Shown here: positions 19,421 through 28,168 of the stretch, in pieces
Position numbering within the stretch: position 1 is the stretch's first letter
Layout: every line of letters starts with the position of its first letter
DNA from: Caulobacter segnis
GTDB lineage: Bacteria > Pseudomonadota > Alphaproteobacteria > Caulobacterales > Caulobacteraceae
Assembly: GCF_019931575.1 (NCBI RefSeq)
Contig: NZ_CP082923.1
Coordinates: 1,302,001-1,366,000, forward strand
Direction: 5' to 3'
Length of the DNA stretch: 64,000 bases
The notes under the pieces: model-generated
Seen by the model: the letters and a program-made list of their open reading frames with translations, nothing else
Told to the model about the DNA's origin: nothing
The model's database searches: none
Program-made: the position numbers and the translations under genes

Positions 19421-20653
19421 CTAGAGGGTGGCGAAGTAGTCCAGCTGCGCCAGCTGCGTGTGGTCCTCAAGGGCCATGGGCGGGCTGTCCATGACCGTCT
19501 TGAAGGCGACCTTGAACTTGGCCATCTCCTCGGGCGTGCCCACCGAGACGCGGACCGCGTTGGGCCAGATGGGCCAAGTGCGGCCGATCAGGACGTTCTT
19601 GGCCTTCATCGCCGCGAACACGGCCTTGCCGTTGCGGCCGGTGTCGATCATGAAGCAGTTGGTCTGCGGATCGCCGATGACCTTGTAGTTGTTGGCCTTG
19701 AGCCAGGCGAGGGTGTCGCGGCGGGTGTCGCCGATCAGCTTGCGGCGCTCGGGGATGAGACTGGCGTCCTCCAGCGAGGCGCGTGCGGCGGCCGAGCCGG
19801 TGATCGGCATGGCGTTCTGGCCGAACGGGGCCAGCTTGGCCAAGAGGTCGGGCCGGGCGACGGCGAAGCCGCAGCGGATGCCGGCCATGCCGTAGATCTT
19901 CGAGAAGGTGCGCAGGACGATCAGGTCCTTGCCGGCGGCCACCAGGTCGAGCGTGTCCTGGGCCTCGGTCAGGTGGATATAGGCCTCGTCGACCAGCAGG
20001 ATCGAGCCGGCGGGCTTGTTCTCCAGCGCCCAGACGATGTCCTGCTTGGTCGTCAGCGTGCCGGTCGGGTTGTTCGGGTTGCAGATGTAGATGACGCCGG
20101 CCTGCGGATCGGCGGCGACCATCGCCTTGACGTCATGGGCGCAGTCGGCGCTCAGCGGCACCTTGACGATCTTGGCCTGGCTGGTCTTGGCCGCGAACAT
20201 GCCCGCCTCGTAGGACGGATCGGCGGTGACGAAGCTCTTCGTGGGCGAGGTGAAGGCCAGCACGCTGTAGTGCAGGGGCTCGGACGAACCGGCATAGACG
20301 GCGACGTTCTCGACCTTCAGGCCGTTCTGCGCCGCGAAGGCCCGGGCCAGCAGGTCGGTCTCGCCATTCAGGTCATAGCGTCCGCCCAGCGGGGCCACGC
20401 GGGCGATCGCGTCGCAGGCCGCCTTGCTGGGGCCCAGCGGGTTCTCGTTGGCGTTGATCAGGGTCATGCCCGGCGGCGGCGCGTTCGGGCTCTGGCCGTG
20501 CAGCGCCATGCCGGACGGCGGGGCCGGGGTCTGGGCGGCGGCGTGGGCCAGCTGGGCTTCGGTCAGGATCGGCGCGGCCGCGGCCAGGAACGCCGCGCCC
20601 CGCAGGAAGGATCGGCGCCCCAGCGCCGGCTCGTCATTGGTTCGCGTGGTCAT
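19421..20653 (-). CDS. Tat-exported PLP-dependent aminotransferase (HisC-like)
   Basis: 410 residues. The N-terminus has a twin-arginine signal ([18 protein letters not shown]), then an AHAAAQ cleavage region, so the enzyme should be folded with its cofactor and exported. The fold-type I aminotransferase body shows [19 protein letters not shown] (PLP ring contact), VDEAYIHL and the Schiff-base lysine in [10 protein letters not shown]. It most resembles histidinol-phosphate aminotransferases, but export argues against a histidine biosynthesis role. Start ATG 20653 has a good GGGAGG site. Divergent from mgsA. Confidence 0.85.
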   Translation of the reverse strand: MTTRTNDEPALGRRSFLRGAAFLAAAAPILTEAQLAHAAAQTPAPPSGMALHGQSPNAPPPGMTLINANENPLGPSKAACDAIARVAPLGGRYDLNGETDLLARAFAAQNGLKVENVAVYAGSSEPLHYSVLAFTSPTKSFVTADPSYEAGMFAAKTSQAKIVKVPLSADCAHDVKAMVAADPQAGVIYICNPNNPTGTLTTKQDIVWALENKPAGSILLVDEAYIHLTEAQDTLDLVAAGKDLIVLRTFSKIYGMAGIRCGFAVARPDLLAKLAPFGQNAMPITGSAAARASLEDASLIPERRKLIGDTRRDTLAWLKANNYKVIGDPQTNCFMIDTGRNGKAVFAAMKAKNVLIGRTWPIWPNAVRVSVGTPEEMAKFKVAFKTVMDSPPMALEDHTQLAQLDYFATL

Positions 20654-20822
20654 GGTCGATCCTCCCGTTCCCGAATGGGCACAGGACGAACCTCTTGCAG
20701 GGCGCGCGCAAGGGGAGGCGAAGCTGAAAACGCACGGCGCCCAAGCGGCGTGCAGCGCGGCGCTTGCCATCGGCGCGCGGGCGCGAAATGAGTGCGCGTC
20801 CAGCTTGCCCCGGAATCGCGTC

Positions 20823-21206
20823 ATGACCGTTCGTCCCCTCGCCATTGGTCTCGTGGCCCACGACGACAAGAAGGCCGCCCTGGTCGCTTGGGCTGTGGCC
20901 CATGCGGACTTCCTGAAGGACAAGGCGCTGTTCGCCACGGGCACCACCGGCGGTCGGATCCTGGAGGCGCTGCCGCAGCTCAATCTGGTGCGATTGAAGA
21001 GCGGGCCGCTGGGCGGCGACCAGCAGCTGGGCGCGATGATCGCCGAGGGCAGGCTGGACGTGCTGATCTTCTTCGTCGACCCGCTGTCGCCCCAGCCGCA
21101 CGACGTCGACGTCAAGGCGCTGATCCGCCTGGCGACCCTCGCCGACATCCCGTTCGCCTGCAATCCGGCGACGGCGGACCTGATCGTGGCGTGCCGCCCA
21201 GACTGA
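20823..21206 (+). CDS. mgsA: methylglyoxal synthase
   Basis: 127 residues. Converts dihydroxyacetone phosphate to methylglyoxal and phosphate, a bypass of lower glycolysis. Visible are the N-terminal [10 protein letters not shown] with His13, the phosphate loop ATGTTGGRI, the catalytic [10 protein letters not shown] with Asp66 and [18 protein letters not shown] with His93, matching the known essential residues of the E. coli enzyme. Somewhat shorter than the E. coli protein at the N-terminus. Start ATG 20823. Confidence 0.92.
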   Translation: MTVRPLAIGLVAHDDKKAALVAWAVAHADFLKDKALFATGTTGGRILEALPQLNLVRLKSGPLGGDQQLGAMIAEGRLDVLIFFVDPLSPQPHDVDVKALIRLATLADIPFACNPATADLIVACRPD

Positions 21207-21224
21207 TCAATGGGGACTTCCCGA

Positions 21225-21704
21225 TCAGCCCGGGAACTTCATCAGGTTCGGCTTGGGGATCGCGGCCTTGAAGCTGCCGCGCGACTTCGACGTGTCCAGG
21301 CCGAACTCGGCCCAGGCGTTAAGGAAGCCCGTCGCGGCGTCAGCGGGCGAGGCGGGAACCAGTTCCAGAACGGGACGGGCGGCGACGGCCGCGCGGGCGG
21401 CGGCCCAGGCCTCGGGCTCGGCCGTGGCGTAGTCGCCGTCAGACGTCACCAACTGGCCGGCGAGGTCGGGATCCAGGAACTTCAGCGTCACCGCCGCGTC
21501 GGCTGGCAGGTCGGAGAGACCCTCCAGCGCCTCGGCCAGGGCCGAGAGGCTCATCTTCGCGCCGCTGGCTCGGCGCTCTCCGCCGGCCGCGCCCTTGATC
21601 GCCGCCGCGCCGGTCTCGCCGTCCAGGCGTCGCACCCAGGCCCAGCCGCCATAGCCCGGATCGGGACGGCAGAGGCAGGCGATCCAGACAGTGACGGCGG
21701 CCAT
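21225..21704 (-). CDS. RNase H-like fold protein lacking catalytic residues
   Basis: 159 residues from ATG 21704, which has a GGAG site seven bases upstream; an upstream ATG at 21776 has none. The N-terminal half aligns by eye with RNase HI: VWIACLCRPDPGYGGWAWV parallels the IFTDGSCLGNPGPGGYGAI strand, and KMSLSALAEALEGL parallels RMELMAAIVALEAL. The first catalytic Asp is Ala and the catalytic Glu is Ser, so nuclease activity is not expected. The C-terminal ~60 residues differ from RNase H. Probably a binding or structural derivative; could be annotated simply as hypothetical. Confidence 0.6.
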   Translation of the reverse strand: MAAVTVWIACLCRPDPGYGGWAWVRRLDGETGAAAIKGAAGGERRASGAKMSLSALAEALEGLSDLPADAAVTLKFLDPDLAGQLVTSDGDYATAEPEAWAAARAAVAARPVLELVPASPADAATGFLNAWAEFGLDTSKSRGSFKAAIPKPNLMKFPG

Positions 21705-22097
21705 GGCGAAGCTCCGGAATCGACGAAGATCACCGTCTTCTAGACCGTTTTTCACGAACGGGGGGAGGGTGTCCATGAACGAAAGGTAAACCCGGCTTTA
21801 AAACTTAGGGTTAACGTCATTTTTAGTTCAGTGAACAAAGTTCTAAGATTTTCGCCCCTTTTGCGGTTCTCCTTGTATTCGTTGAAGCAAGAAGTGTGCC
21901 ATTTCACTACGCCTTCAACCATTTTGGCTGAAATTGGTGTCTAGGTGTAAAAATATGGAAAATATTTATGGTTAACGCGCCGTAAACACCTCTTAACCAC
22001 TTGTTAAGCGTGCTGGCTCCGGTTTTGCTGATGATGCGTTGAACCTCCGTCGGGCTGTCCCGACGTGGGACGATCCGCAGGCGGAGTGCGCAAAGCG
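21705..22097. promoter_or_regulatory. AT-rich intergenic promoter region with CtrA boxes
   Basis: A 393-base gene-free stretch, strikingly richer in A and T than its surroundings. It contains an exact CtrA box TTAA-N7-TTAA at 21993-22007, a near-perfect one (TTAA-N7-TAAA) at 21972-21986, and a weaker one (TTAA-N7-TTTA) at 21811-21825. The strong pair lies about 90 bases upstream of the gene at 22098 and probably controls it. A short AAATAT/ATATTT inverted repeat sits just upstream. No convincing open frame or terminator was seen. Confidence 0.65.
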
Positions 22098-23465
22098 ATG
22101 TTCGAGTTCGGACGGGATCTGAAGCGGTTGTTCGGCGTCGACGCCGAAGGCGGTTTCAAGGGGGCCTGGCGCGAGGGGCTGACTGGCGGGGACACCTCGC
22201 TGCTGGAGCTTCTCGATCTTCGGCTGCTGACCAACGAGGCCCGCTCGGCCGACGTGGTCGCCGGCCGGATCGGGGCCAAGGATCGCGGGGCGCGCCTGTT
22301 GGAAGCCGCCGTCGTCTGGCGCGAGTTGGCTCGCCGCAGCGGCGACGCCGCCGCCCTCAGGAAGGGCGCCGTCCAGGCCGAGGCCGCCGTGAAGATCTTC
22401 GAGGCCGAGCGCCGTCACGACGCCCTGGCCGCCGCCCGCTGCGAACAGGCGGTTCTGGCCGTGCTGGGCGCGGACCTGTTCGGCGACGAGGGGCTGGTGG
22501 CCGCCGCCTTGGCGACCCTGGCCCGCACGCCCATCAACCACCGCACGGCCCTGTGCGCCGCCCTGGCCGCTGGCCTCGAGGGCCGCGCGGCGTTGTCGCA
22601 GAACGATGTCGACCGGGCCCTGGCCGCGGTCCAGGCCTATGACACGCCGCTGCGCGCCCTGGCCGCCGCCAAGCGCGTGAAGGGCGGGGCGGCCCGCCTC
22701 CAGCTGGCCGATCAGCGCGCCGCGCGTATCGAATTGATCCTGGCCTGCGCCGAGCGCCTGAAGGACCGGGCCCTGGCGCAACTGGCCGTGTCGGAGGCCA
22801 AGGCGGCGTCCGGCGTGCTGGACCCCGACTTCGAGCCGCTGGCCTGGGCCCGACTGGAAGGTCTGCGCGGCTCGGCCCTGGCGCTGCTGGGCGAGCTGGA
22901 CGGCGAGCTGTCGCTGCTCGCCGACGGCGTCGAGGCGCTGAGCGCGGCCGTCGACGTCCTGCCGGTCGACCACAGCCCGATGGACTGGGCGCGGGTCCAT
23001 GCCGCCCTGGGCTCGGCCCTACAGGCCGTGGGCGAGGCCTCGACCAGCGAGCGCGCCTTCGAACAGGCCGTCTCGGCCTATGACCGCGCCACCCAGGTGC
23101 TGAAGGTTCAGCCGGCCCTGGCCCTGCGCGCCGTGGTCGCCAACAACCGCGCCCTGTGCCTGGCGCGCTGCGCCGAGCTGACCGCCGATCTGGCGGTGCT
23201 GGACGCGGCCGAACTGTCCTTCAAGGCCGAGCTGGCCGCGGCGCCGGGCGCCCGCGATCCGGCCAGCTGGGCCGTGGCCCAGATGAACCTGGCGCGTCTC
23301 TACGAGGCCCGGGTGGAGATCACGGGCCGTGACGATGGTCGCCTGGCCCGCGCCGGCGCGGCCCTGGCCTGCGCCTTCGACGTCTTTTCCGAGCTGGGAT
23401 TGCGCTCGCTCACGGACCTGGCGGCACAGGGCCTGCAACGTCTGAAGCAGGCCCACGCCGCCTGA
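22098..23465 (+). CDS. TPR-like repeat-helical protein of unknown function
   Basis: 455 residues, no signal peptide or membrane helix. Starts MFEFGRDLKRLFGVDAEGGF. The whole protein is alpha-helical and Ala/Leu/Arg-rich with repeated helix pairs of TPR type, for example WARVHAALGSALQAVGEAS then FEQAVSAYDRATQVL, and WAVAQMNLARLYEARVEI. These form a superhelical protein-binding scaffold. No catalytic motif seen. I chose ATG 22098 (GGAG at 22083-22086). CtrA boxes upstream suggest cell-cycle control; a scaffolding role in polar or flagellar assembly is possible but is inference. Confidence 0.7.
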   Translation: MFEFGRDLKRLFGVDAEGGFKGAWREGLTGGDTSLLELLDLRLLTNEARSADVVAGRIGAKDRGARLLEAAVVWRELARRSGDAAALRKGAVQAEAAVKIFEAERRHDALAAARCEQAVLAVLGADLFGDEGLVAAALATLARTPINHRTALCAALAAGLEGRAALSQNDVDRALAAVQAYDTPLRALAAAKRVKGGAARLQLADQRAARIELILACAERLKDRALAQLAVSEAKAASGVLDPDFEPLAWARLEGLRGSALALLGELDGELSLLADGVEALSAAVDVLPVDHSPMDWARVHAALGSALQAVGEASTSERAFEQAVSAYDRATQVLKVQPALALRAVVANNRALCLARCAELTADLAVLDAAELSFKAELAAAPGARDPASWAVAQMNLARLYEARVEITGRDDGRLARAGAALACAFDVFSELGLRSLTDLAAQGLQRLKQAHAA

Positions 23466-23527
23466 TCCGAAACGGGACACACGGTGGGGAAGGGCCTGCC
23501 GAAAAAGACAAAGTAAGGGATGAACTC

Positions 23528-23830
23528 GTGATCGCTTCGCTCGTTTTCGCCGCCGCCGTCGTGACCAACGCCGCGCCGGCCAAGGCTCCGTCGGACATGC
23601 TGACCCCCGTTTCCGAGCCGCGCGTCGCCGTCGCCCTGCTGAACTGCCTCGTCAAGAACGACGGCCACTTGACCGCCTGCACTGTCCAGCAAGAGAGCCC
23701 GAACGACCTGGGCGTCGGCCAGGCCGCCCTGTCGATGGCCTCGCAGTTCCAGGTCGACCTGCTGGGCCCCGACGGCAAGAGCCGCGCTGGCTCCTACATC
23801 CAGGTGCCGGTCAGCATCCGCATCCGCTAA
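23528..23830 (+). CDS. small exported TonB C-terminal-domain-like protein
   Basis: 100 residues from GTG 23528 with an AAGGGATGA ribosome site. A short signal-like start (MIASLVFAAAVVTNAAPA) is followed directly by LLNCLVKNDGHLTACTVQQE and LGVGQAALSMASQFQV, the pattern of the TonB/TolA C-terminal fold (strand, G-x-L-x-x-C-x-V, then an AAL helix). The TonB N-terminal membrane anchor and proline-rich spacer are missing, so it would be free in the periplasm. Two cysteines (NCLV, ACTV) could form a disulfide. Confidence 0.65.
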   Translation: MIASLVFAAAVVTNAAPAKAPSDMLTPVSEPRVAVALLNCLVKNDGHLTACTVQQESPNDLGVGQAALSMASQFQVDLLGPDGKSRAGSYIQVPVSIRIR

Positions 23831-23840
23831 GGCGGCCCCG

Positions 23841-24758
23841 CTACAGGCCCGTTCCCAGGAAGTCCCGCGTCAGCTTCACGGTCGCCGCGGGGTTTTCCTC
23901 CATGATCCAATGGCCGGAGCCGGGGACGATCCCTTCGGTCACGTCGGTGGCGCCCGCGCGCATGACGGCGGCCATCGCCAGGCCGAAGGACTTCTCGCCG
24001 CCCAGGGCCAGCACCGGCATGGTCAGCTTGCCGTTCGCCGCCAGGAAGGCGCGGTTGTCGATCGCGTCCTGGTCGAAGGCGGCGAACTGCGAGAAGCCTG
24101 AATGCATCGCGCCGGGCAGGGCGTAGAGCTTGGCGTAGTGCTGGCGCGAGGCCTCGGTGAAGTGCTTGGGGTCGGCCGAGAATTCGTTCCAGAAACGATC
24201 CAGATAGATCCGCTCGCGACCGGCGACCAGGCGCTCCATGTCCGGACCGCCGAAGCGGAAGTGCCACAGCAGCGGGTTCTTGAGGATCTCCTCCCACGGA
24301 CCGACGCCGGGAACGGGCGCGTCGATCAGCACGAAGCGGCGGACCCGGTCGGGATGCTGGGCCGCGAAGGCGAAGCCCACCATGTTGCCGATGTCGTGGG
24401 TGACCAGGTCGGCGCGCTGGACCTTCAGCGCGTCCATCACGCCGGCGACGTCGCCGGCCTGAGTCTTCTTGTCGAAGCCGCCGGCGGGTTTGGACGAGAG
24501 GCCAAGGCCCCGCAGGTCCGGCACGATGACCGTGTGGTCCCGCGCCAGGTCGGCGGCCATCGGCGCCCACATGTCGCCGGTCTCGCCATAGCCGTGCAGC
24601 AGAACCACGGCCGGCCCGTGTCCGCCGCTGCGGACATGGATGGTCACGCCGTTGGTGGTGATCTCGCGGGTCTGGAACCCGGCCGGAAACGGCGGGACCT
24701 GGGCCGCGGCGGGCGTCACCGCCAGCAAGCCAATCAGCAAAAGCGCCCAGCGCAGCAT
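23841..24758 (-). CDS. exported alpha/beta hydrolase (epoxide hydrolase/dehalogenase type)
   Basis: 305 residues. Signal peptide MLRWALLLIGLLAVTPAAA. Oxyanion motif HGYGETGDMW, LRGLGLSSKP, and the nucleophile elbow THDIGNMVGF, in which the nucleophile is Asp rather than Ser, as in epoxide hydrolases and haloalkane/fluoroacetate dehalogenases. The catalytic His is in GSGHWIMEENP. A cap domain with W and Y residues (WNEFSADPKHF) is present. Substrate unknown. Divergent from a LysR regulator that may control it. Confidence 0.85.
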   Translation of the reverse strand: MLRWALLLIGLLAVTPAAAQVPPFPAGFQTREITTNGVTIHVRSGGHGPAVVLLHGYGETGDMWAPMAADLARDHTVIVPDLRGLGLSSKPAGGFDKKTQAGDVAGVMDALKVQRADLVTHDIGNMVGFAFAAQHPDRVRRFVLIDAPVPGVGPWEEILKNPLLWHFRFGGPDMERLVAGRERIYLDRFWNEFSADPKHFTEASRQHYAKLYALPGAMHSGFSQFAAFDQDAIDNRAFLAANGKLTMPVLALGGEKSFGLAMAAVMRAGATDVTEGIVPGSGHWIMEENPAATVKLTRDFLGTGL

Positions 24759-24859
24759 GTTCAGTCTCCTGAAGCTTCAAGTTGAGGCGACAGATGGCGC
24801 ATAACGGTGTTCGGCAGTAGCGTCGCTATGCCGGACCAGGTTTTCGGGATCGCCTGACA

Positions 24860-25783
24860 ATGATGAAACTTGAGGGGATCGAGACCTTCGTCGCGATCGC
24901 CGAGCGCGGCTCGCTCAGCGAGGCCGCCCGTATCCTGGGCCTGTCGCGGTCGGTCGTCAGCGAGCGGCTGGCTGAGCTGGAGCGCGCTGTCGGGGCGCGG
25001 CTGATCCAGCGCACGACCCGGCGCATGACCTTGACCGAAGACGGCCGGATCTTCCTGGCCCGCGCCCATCGCATCACCCACGAGGTGGACGAGGCCAGGT
25101 CCGAACTGGCCGAGCGCCGCGGCGAGCTGGTCGGCGCCCTGCGTCTCTCCGCGCCGGTCGGTTTCGGCTACCTGCATCTGGGGCCGGCGCTCTATCCGTT
25201 CCTGGCGCGGCATCCCGAGATCGAGCTGACCCTGGAGCTGGACGACCGCTTCGTCGATGTCGAGACCGCCGGCTACGACGCGGTGATCCGCCATGGGCCG
25301 GTGCGGGATCGCTGGCTGGTGGCGATCCGCCTGGCGCGCACCCGGCGCGTCCTGGTCGCCTCGCCGGCCTATCTGGCGGAGAACGGCGCGCCGACCAGCC
25401 TGGCCGAACTGGAGCAGTGCGCGGCGATCCTCTACACCAACCGCGTCTCCGACTGGCGGTTCGGCGCGGGCGACGGAGCCGCGAGCCTACAGCCGCGGCG
25501 AGCGCTGCGGGTCAACAACGGTCTGATCATGCGCGACGCGGCCCTGGCCGGGCTGGGCGTGACCCTGCTGCCGACCTTCTTCGTGCATCAGGAGATCGAG
25601 GCTGGAGCGCTGCGGATCATCGACGTCGGCTGCGAGCCGGAGCCCGCCGAGATCCACGTGGCCTATCCCAAGGCCCAGCCGCCGTCGGCCAAGCTGAGGG
25701 CGCTGATCGATCATCTGCGGATCGCCTTCGGCAGTCCGCCGTACTGGGACCTGCCGGCCGACGTCGAGGAGGCCGCCCAGTAG
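24860..25783 (+). CDS. LysR-family transcriptional regulator
   Basis: 307 residues. The N-terminal winged HTH (FVAIAERGSLSEAARILGLS, RSVVSERLAELERAVG, LIQRTTRRMTLTEDG) and the C-terminal periplasmic-binding-like effector domain are standard. The domain resembles the CrgA/aldehyde-responsive branch (GYDAVIRHGPVRDRWLV). Divergent from the alpha/beta hydrolase at 24758 with ~100 bases between, the usual arrangement of a LysR activator and its target. Start ATG 24860, with another ATG immediately after. Confidence 0.92.
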   Translation: MMKLEGIETFVAIAERGSLSEAARILGLSRSVVSERLAELERAVGARLIQRTTRRMTLTEDGRIFLARAHRITHEVDEARSELAERRGELVGALRLSAPVGFGYLHLGPALYPFLARHPEIELTLELDDRFVDVETAGYDAVIRHGPVRDRWLVAIRLARTRRVLVASPAYLAENGAPTSLAELEQCAAILYTNRVSDWRFGAGDGAASLQPRRALRVNNGLIMRDAALAGLGVTLLPTFFVHQEIEAGALRIIDVGCEPEPAEIHVAYPKAQPPSAKLRALIDHLRIAFGSPPYWDLPADVEEAAQ

Positions 25784-25835
25784 GCCCGCGACCCACCGTC
25801 GCGCCTCCCGTTTCAGGCGTTCCGGATGGCAACCC

Positions 25836-25850
25836 CTAACGCCCTGTTAA
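25836..25850 (+). promoter_or_regulatory. CtrA box upstream of fliQ
   Basis: CTAA-N7-TTAA (25836-25850), one base off the TTAA-N7-TTAA consensus, 70 bases before the fliQ start. The fliQR-flhB class II flagellar genes are established CtrA targets in C. crescentus. Confidence 0.8.
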
Positions 25851-25919
25851 CCATATTCCGCCCATCTTTCAGCCTCGAATCCAAGCGGCCAGTACGGCCG
25901 ATTTCCCACGAGGGTGTGT

Positions 25920-26183
25920 ATGACGGGCGCCGAGGTTCTTGATGTCGGCCGGGACGCGATCTGGCTGACGCTTCAGCTCTGCGCGCCGTGCTTGATCGTG
26001 GGCCTGGTCGTCGGCGTCGCTATCGGCCTGTTCCAGGCCCTGACCCAGATCCAGGAACAGACCCTGGTCTACGCCCCCAAGATCGTCGCCATCTTCGTCT
26101 CGCTGCTGATCTTCCTGCCGCTGATGGGGTCGCTGATGAGCGGCTTCATGCGCCAGATCGCCGCCCGCATCGCCGGCATGTAG
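25920..26183 (+). CDS. fliQ: flagellar biosynthesis protein FliQ
   Basis: 87 residues, two membrane helices (LCAPCLIVGLVVGVAIGLFQ and KIVAIFVSLLIFLPLMGSL) linked by the conserved ALTQIQEQTLVYAPK. FliQ is part of the export gate of the flagellar type III secretion system, in the FliPQR complex. ATG 25920 has GAGG upstream; a GTG two codons earlier is also in frame. Leads the unit fliQ-fliR-flhB-cckA. Confidence 0.95.
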   Translation: MTGAEVLDVGRDAIWLTLQLCAPCLIVGLVVGVAIGLFQALTQIQEQTLVYAPKIVAIFVSLLIFLPLMGSLMSGFMRQIAARIAGM

Positions 26184-26204
26184 GGAAAGGGGCAGGGGCC
26201 TCCC

Positions 26205-26960
26205 GTGAACTCGTTCGCTACGGCGTTTCAGGTCTATGTCGCCGCCCTCGTGTTCTCACGGGTGGGCGCCATGGTCATGACCATGCCCGGCATCGGCGAT
26301 CAGTCGGTGCCGCCGCGCATCCGCCTGGCGTTCGCCCTGCTGATGGCGCTACTGCTGGGGCCGCTGGTGTCAAACACCGTGCCGCCGATCCCGAACACCC
26401 TGGGCGGCCTGGTCGGCGCGGTGATCCACGAGATCCTGATCGGCCTGATGGTCGGTTCGGTGCTGCGCCTGTTCATGATCTCGCTGACCACGGCGGGCGA
26501 AATCATCTCGATGCAGACCACCCTCAGCTTCGCCCAGAGCGTGAACCCGTCGATGCAGGGCTCGAGCACGGCGGTGGCCACCTTCCTGTCGATGCTGGGT
26601 CTGACCCTGGTGATGGCCACGGGCCTGCATCACCTGTTCATCGGCGCGATCGTCAAGTCCTACACCCTGTTCCCGTTCACCCGTCCTGTGCCGGTCAACG
26701 ACGCCGTCACCCTGGCGGTGCGGACGGTGGCGCAGTCGTTCACCCTGGGCGTCCAACTGGCCGCGCCGGTGATCGTGTTTTCTCTGGTCTTCAACCTCGC
26801 CACGGGCCTGGTCGGCCGGGTCATGCCCGCTTTCCAGATCTTCTTCGTGGCCTCGCCGCTCAGCGTGATCCTGGGCCTGTCCTTGCTGGCGCTGTCGCTG
26901 GGCGGCATCGCCATGGTCTGGACCGACCGCTACCGCGAACTCCTGAACGTGTTCAGCTAG
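26205..26960 (+). CDS. fliR: flagellar biosynthesis protein FliR
   Basis: 251 residues from GTG 26205, 21 bases after fliQ. A multi-spanning inner-membrane export gate component. Family features include ARVGAMV-like RVGAMVMTMPGIGD, a conserved GEIISMQTTLSFAQSVNPSM segment and VFNLATGLVGRVMPAFQIFF. FliR caps the FliPQ assembly and contacts FlhB, which is encoded by the next gene. Confidence 0.95.
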   Translation: MNSFATAFQVYVAALVFSRVGAMVMTMPGIGDQSVPPRIRLAFALLMALLLGPLVSNTVPPIPNTLGGLVGAVIHEILIGLMVGSVLRLFMISLTTAGEIISMQTTLSFAQSVNPSMQGSSTAVATFLSMLGLTLVMATGLHHLFIGAIVKSYTLFPFTRPVPVNDAVTLAVRTVAQSFTLGVQLAAPVIVFSLVFNLATGLVGRVMPAFQIFFVASPLSVILGLSLLALSLGGIAMVWTDRYRELLNVFS

Positions 26961-26969
26961 GGGCGGGGC

Positions 26970-28067
26970 ATGGCGGACGATACGGATCCCGAGTCGAAAA
27001 CAGAAGAACCGTCAGCCAAGAAGCTGTCGGACGCCCGCGCCAAGGGCGACGTCGTCAAGTCGGCCGACATCCCGCAGCTGGCTTCGCTGGCCGGGGCGGT
27101 ATCGGTGATCCTGATCGCGGGCGGTTGGCTGACGCGCGACCTGATGGCCGCGCTCTATCCGTTCATCGCCCATGCCGGGACCATCGAGCTGTCCAGCGGC
27201 GGCGCGATGCTGGTGATGAAGCAGGCGACCCTGGCCGCTCTGCCGCCGCTGGTGCTGGTGATGGTCGTCAGCGCGGCGCTGGGCGTGATCGCCAACGTCG
27301 CCCAGACCGGCTTCATGCTGACGCCGGAAAAGATCAAGCCCGACCTCAACAAGCTGGACCTGCTCAAGGGCCTGGGTCGCATCTTCGGCATGGACGGGCT
27401 GGTCCAGTTCGCCAAGTCGATCGTGAAGATCGGCGTCACGGCGTTCATCGCCTGGATGGTGCTGAAGCCCAATATCGGTGAGGTCCGCAACCTGGTCGGC
27501 CTGGATGTCGCCTCGATCATCCCCGAGGTGCTCAAGCTGTCCAAGAAGCTGCTGATCATGGTGATCATCTTCCTGGTCGCCACCGCCGCCTTCGACTGGT
27601 TCTGGCAGCGCCAGCGGTTCATGAACCGCATGCGGATGACCCTCCAGGAGGTCAAGGAAGAGTTCAAGCAGTCCGACGGCGACCCGCACATCAAGGGCAA
27701 GCGCCGCCAGATCCAGATGCAGCGCTCGCGCCAGCGGATGATGCAGGCCGTGCCCAAGGCGACCGTGGTCGTCATGAACCCGACCCACTACGCCGTCGCG
27801 CTGAAGTACGAGGCCGGCGAGACGCCCGCGCCGCTTTGCGTGGCCAAGGGCGTCGACGAACTGGCCCTGAAGATCCGCGCGGTCGCCGAGGAGCACGGCG
27901 TGCCCGTGCTGGAGGATCCGCCCCTGGCCCGCGCCCTTTACGCCAGTGTCGAGGTCGACGAGGAGATCCCCGTCGAGCACTTCGAGGCCGTCGCCAAGGT
28001 CATCAGCTTCATCATGAACGGGAAGAAGCCCCAGGCCCGTCAGCCCGCCCGCGCCCGCCCGCTTTGA
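26970..28067 (+). CDS. flhB: flagellar biosynthesis protein FlhB
   Basis: 365 residues. Starts with the charged MADDTDPESKTEEPSAKKL, has four membrane helices, then the cytoplasmic domain with the autocleavage motif NPTH in VVMNPTHYAVALKYE. Cleavage between Asn and Pro switches export from hook to filament substrates. The C-terminal tail (GKKPQARQPARARPL) is basic. Nine bases after fliR. Confidence 0.96.
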   Translation: MADDTDPESKTEEPSAKKLSDARAKGDVVKSADIPQLASLAGAVSVILIAGGWLTRDLMAALYPFIAHAGTIELSSGGAMLVMKQATLAALPPLVLVMVVSAALGVIANVAQTGFMLTPEKIKPDLNKLDLLKGLGRIFGMDGLVQFAKSIVKIGVTAFIAWMVLKPNIGEVRNLVGLDVASIIPEVLKLSKKLLIMVIIFLVATAAFDWFWQRQRFMNRMRMTLQEVKEEFKQSDGDPHIKGKRRQIQMQRSRQRMMQAVPKATVVVMNPTHYAVALKYEAGETPAPLCVAKGVDELALKIRAVAEEHGVPVLEDPPLARALYASVEVDEEIPVEHFEAVAKVISFIMNGKKPQARQPARARPL

Positions 28068-28168
28068 TACAAAACCGCAACAACTGACCTATCGCTCGGG
28101 AAAGGCTATTCTTTCTCCGATTACCGGTGAGTCGCAGCCTTGCCGTAACAAAGGTGACCTTCCCGCCC

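Noticed and set aside
21826..21836. GTTCAGTGAAC as a LexA operator
   Set aside because: It is a palindrome rather than the GTTC-N7-GTTC direct repeat that LexA of this group requires.
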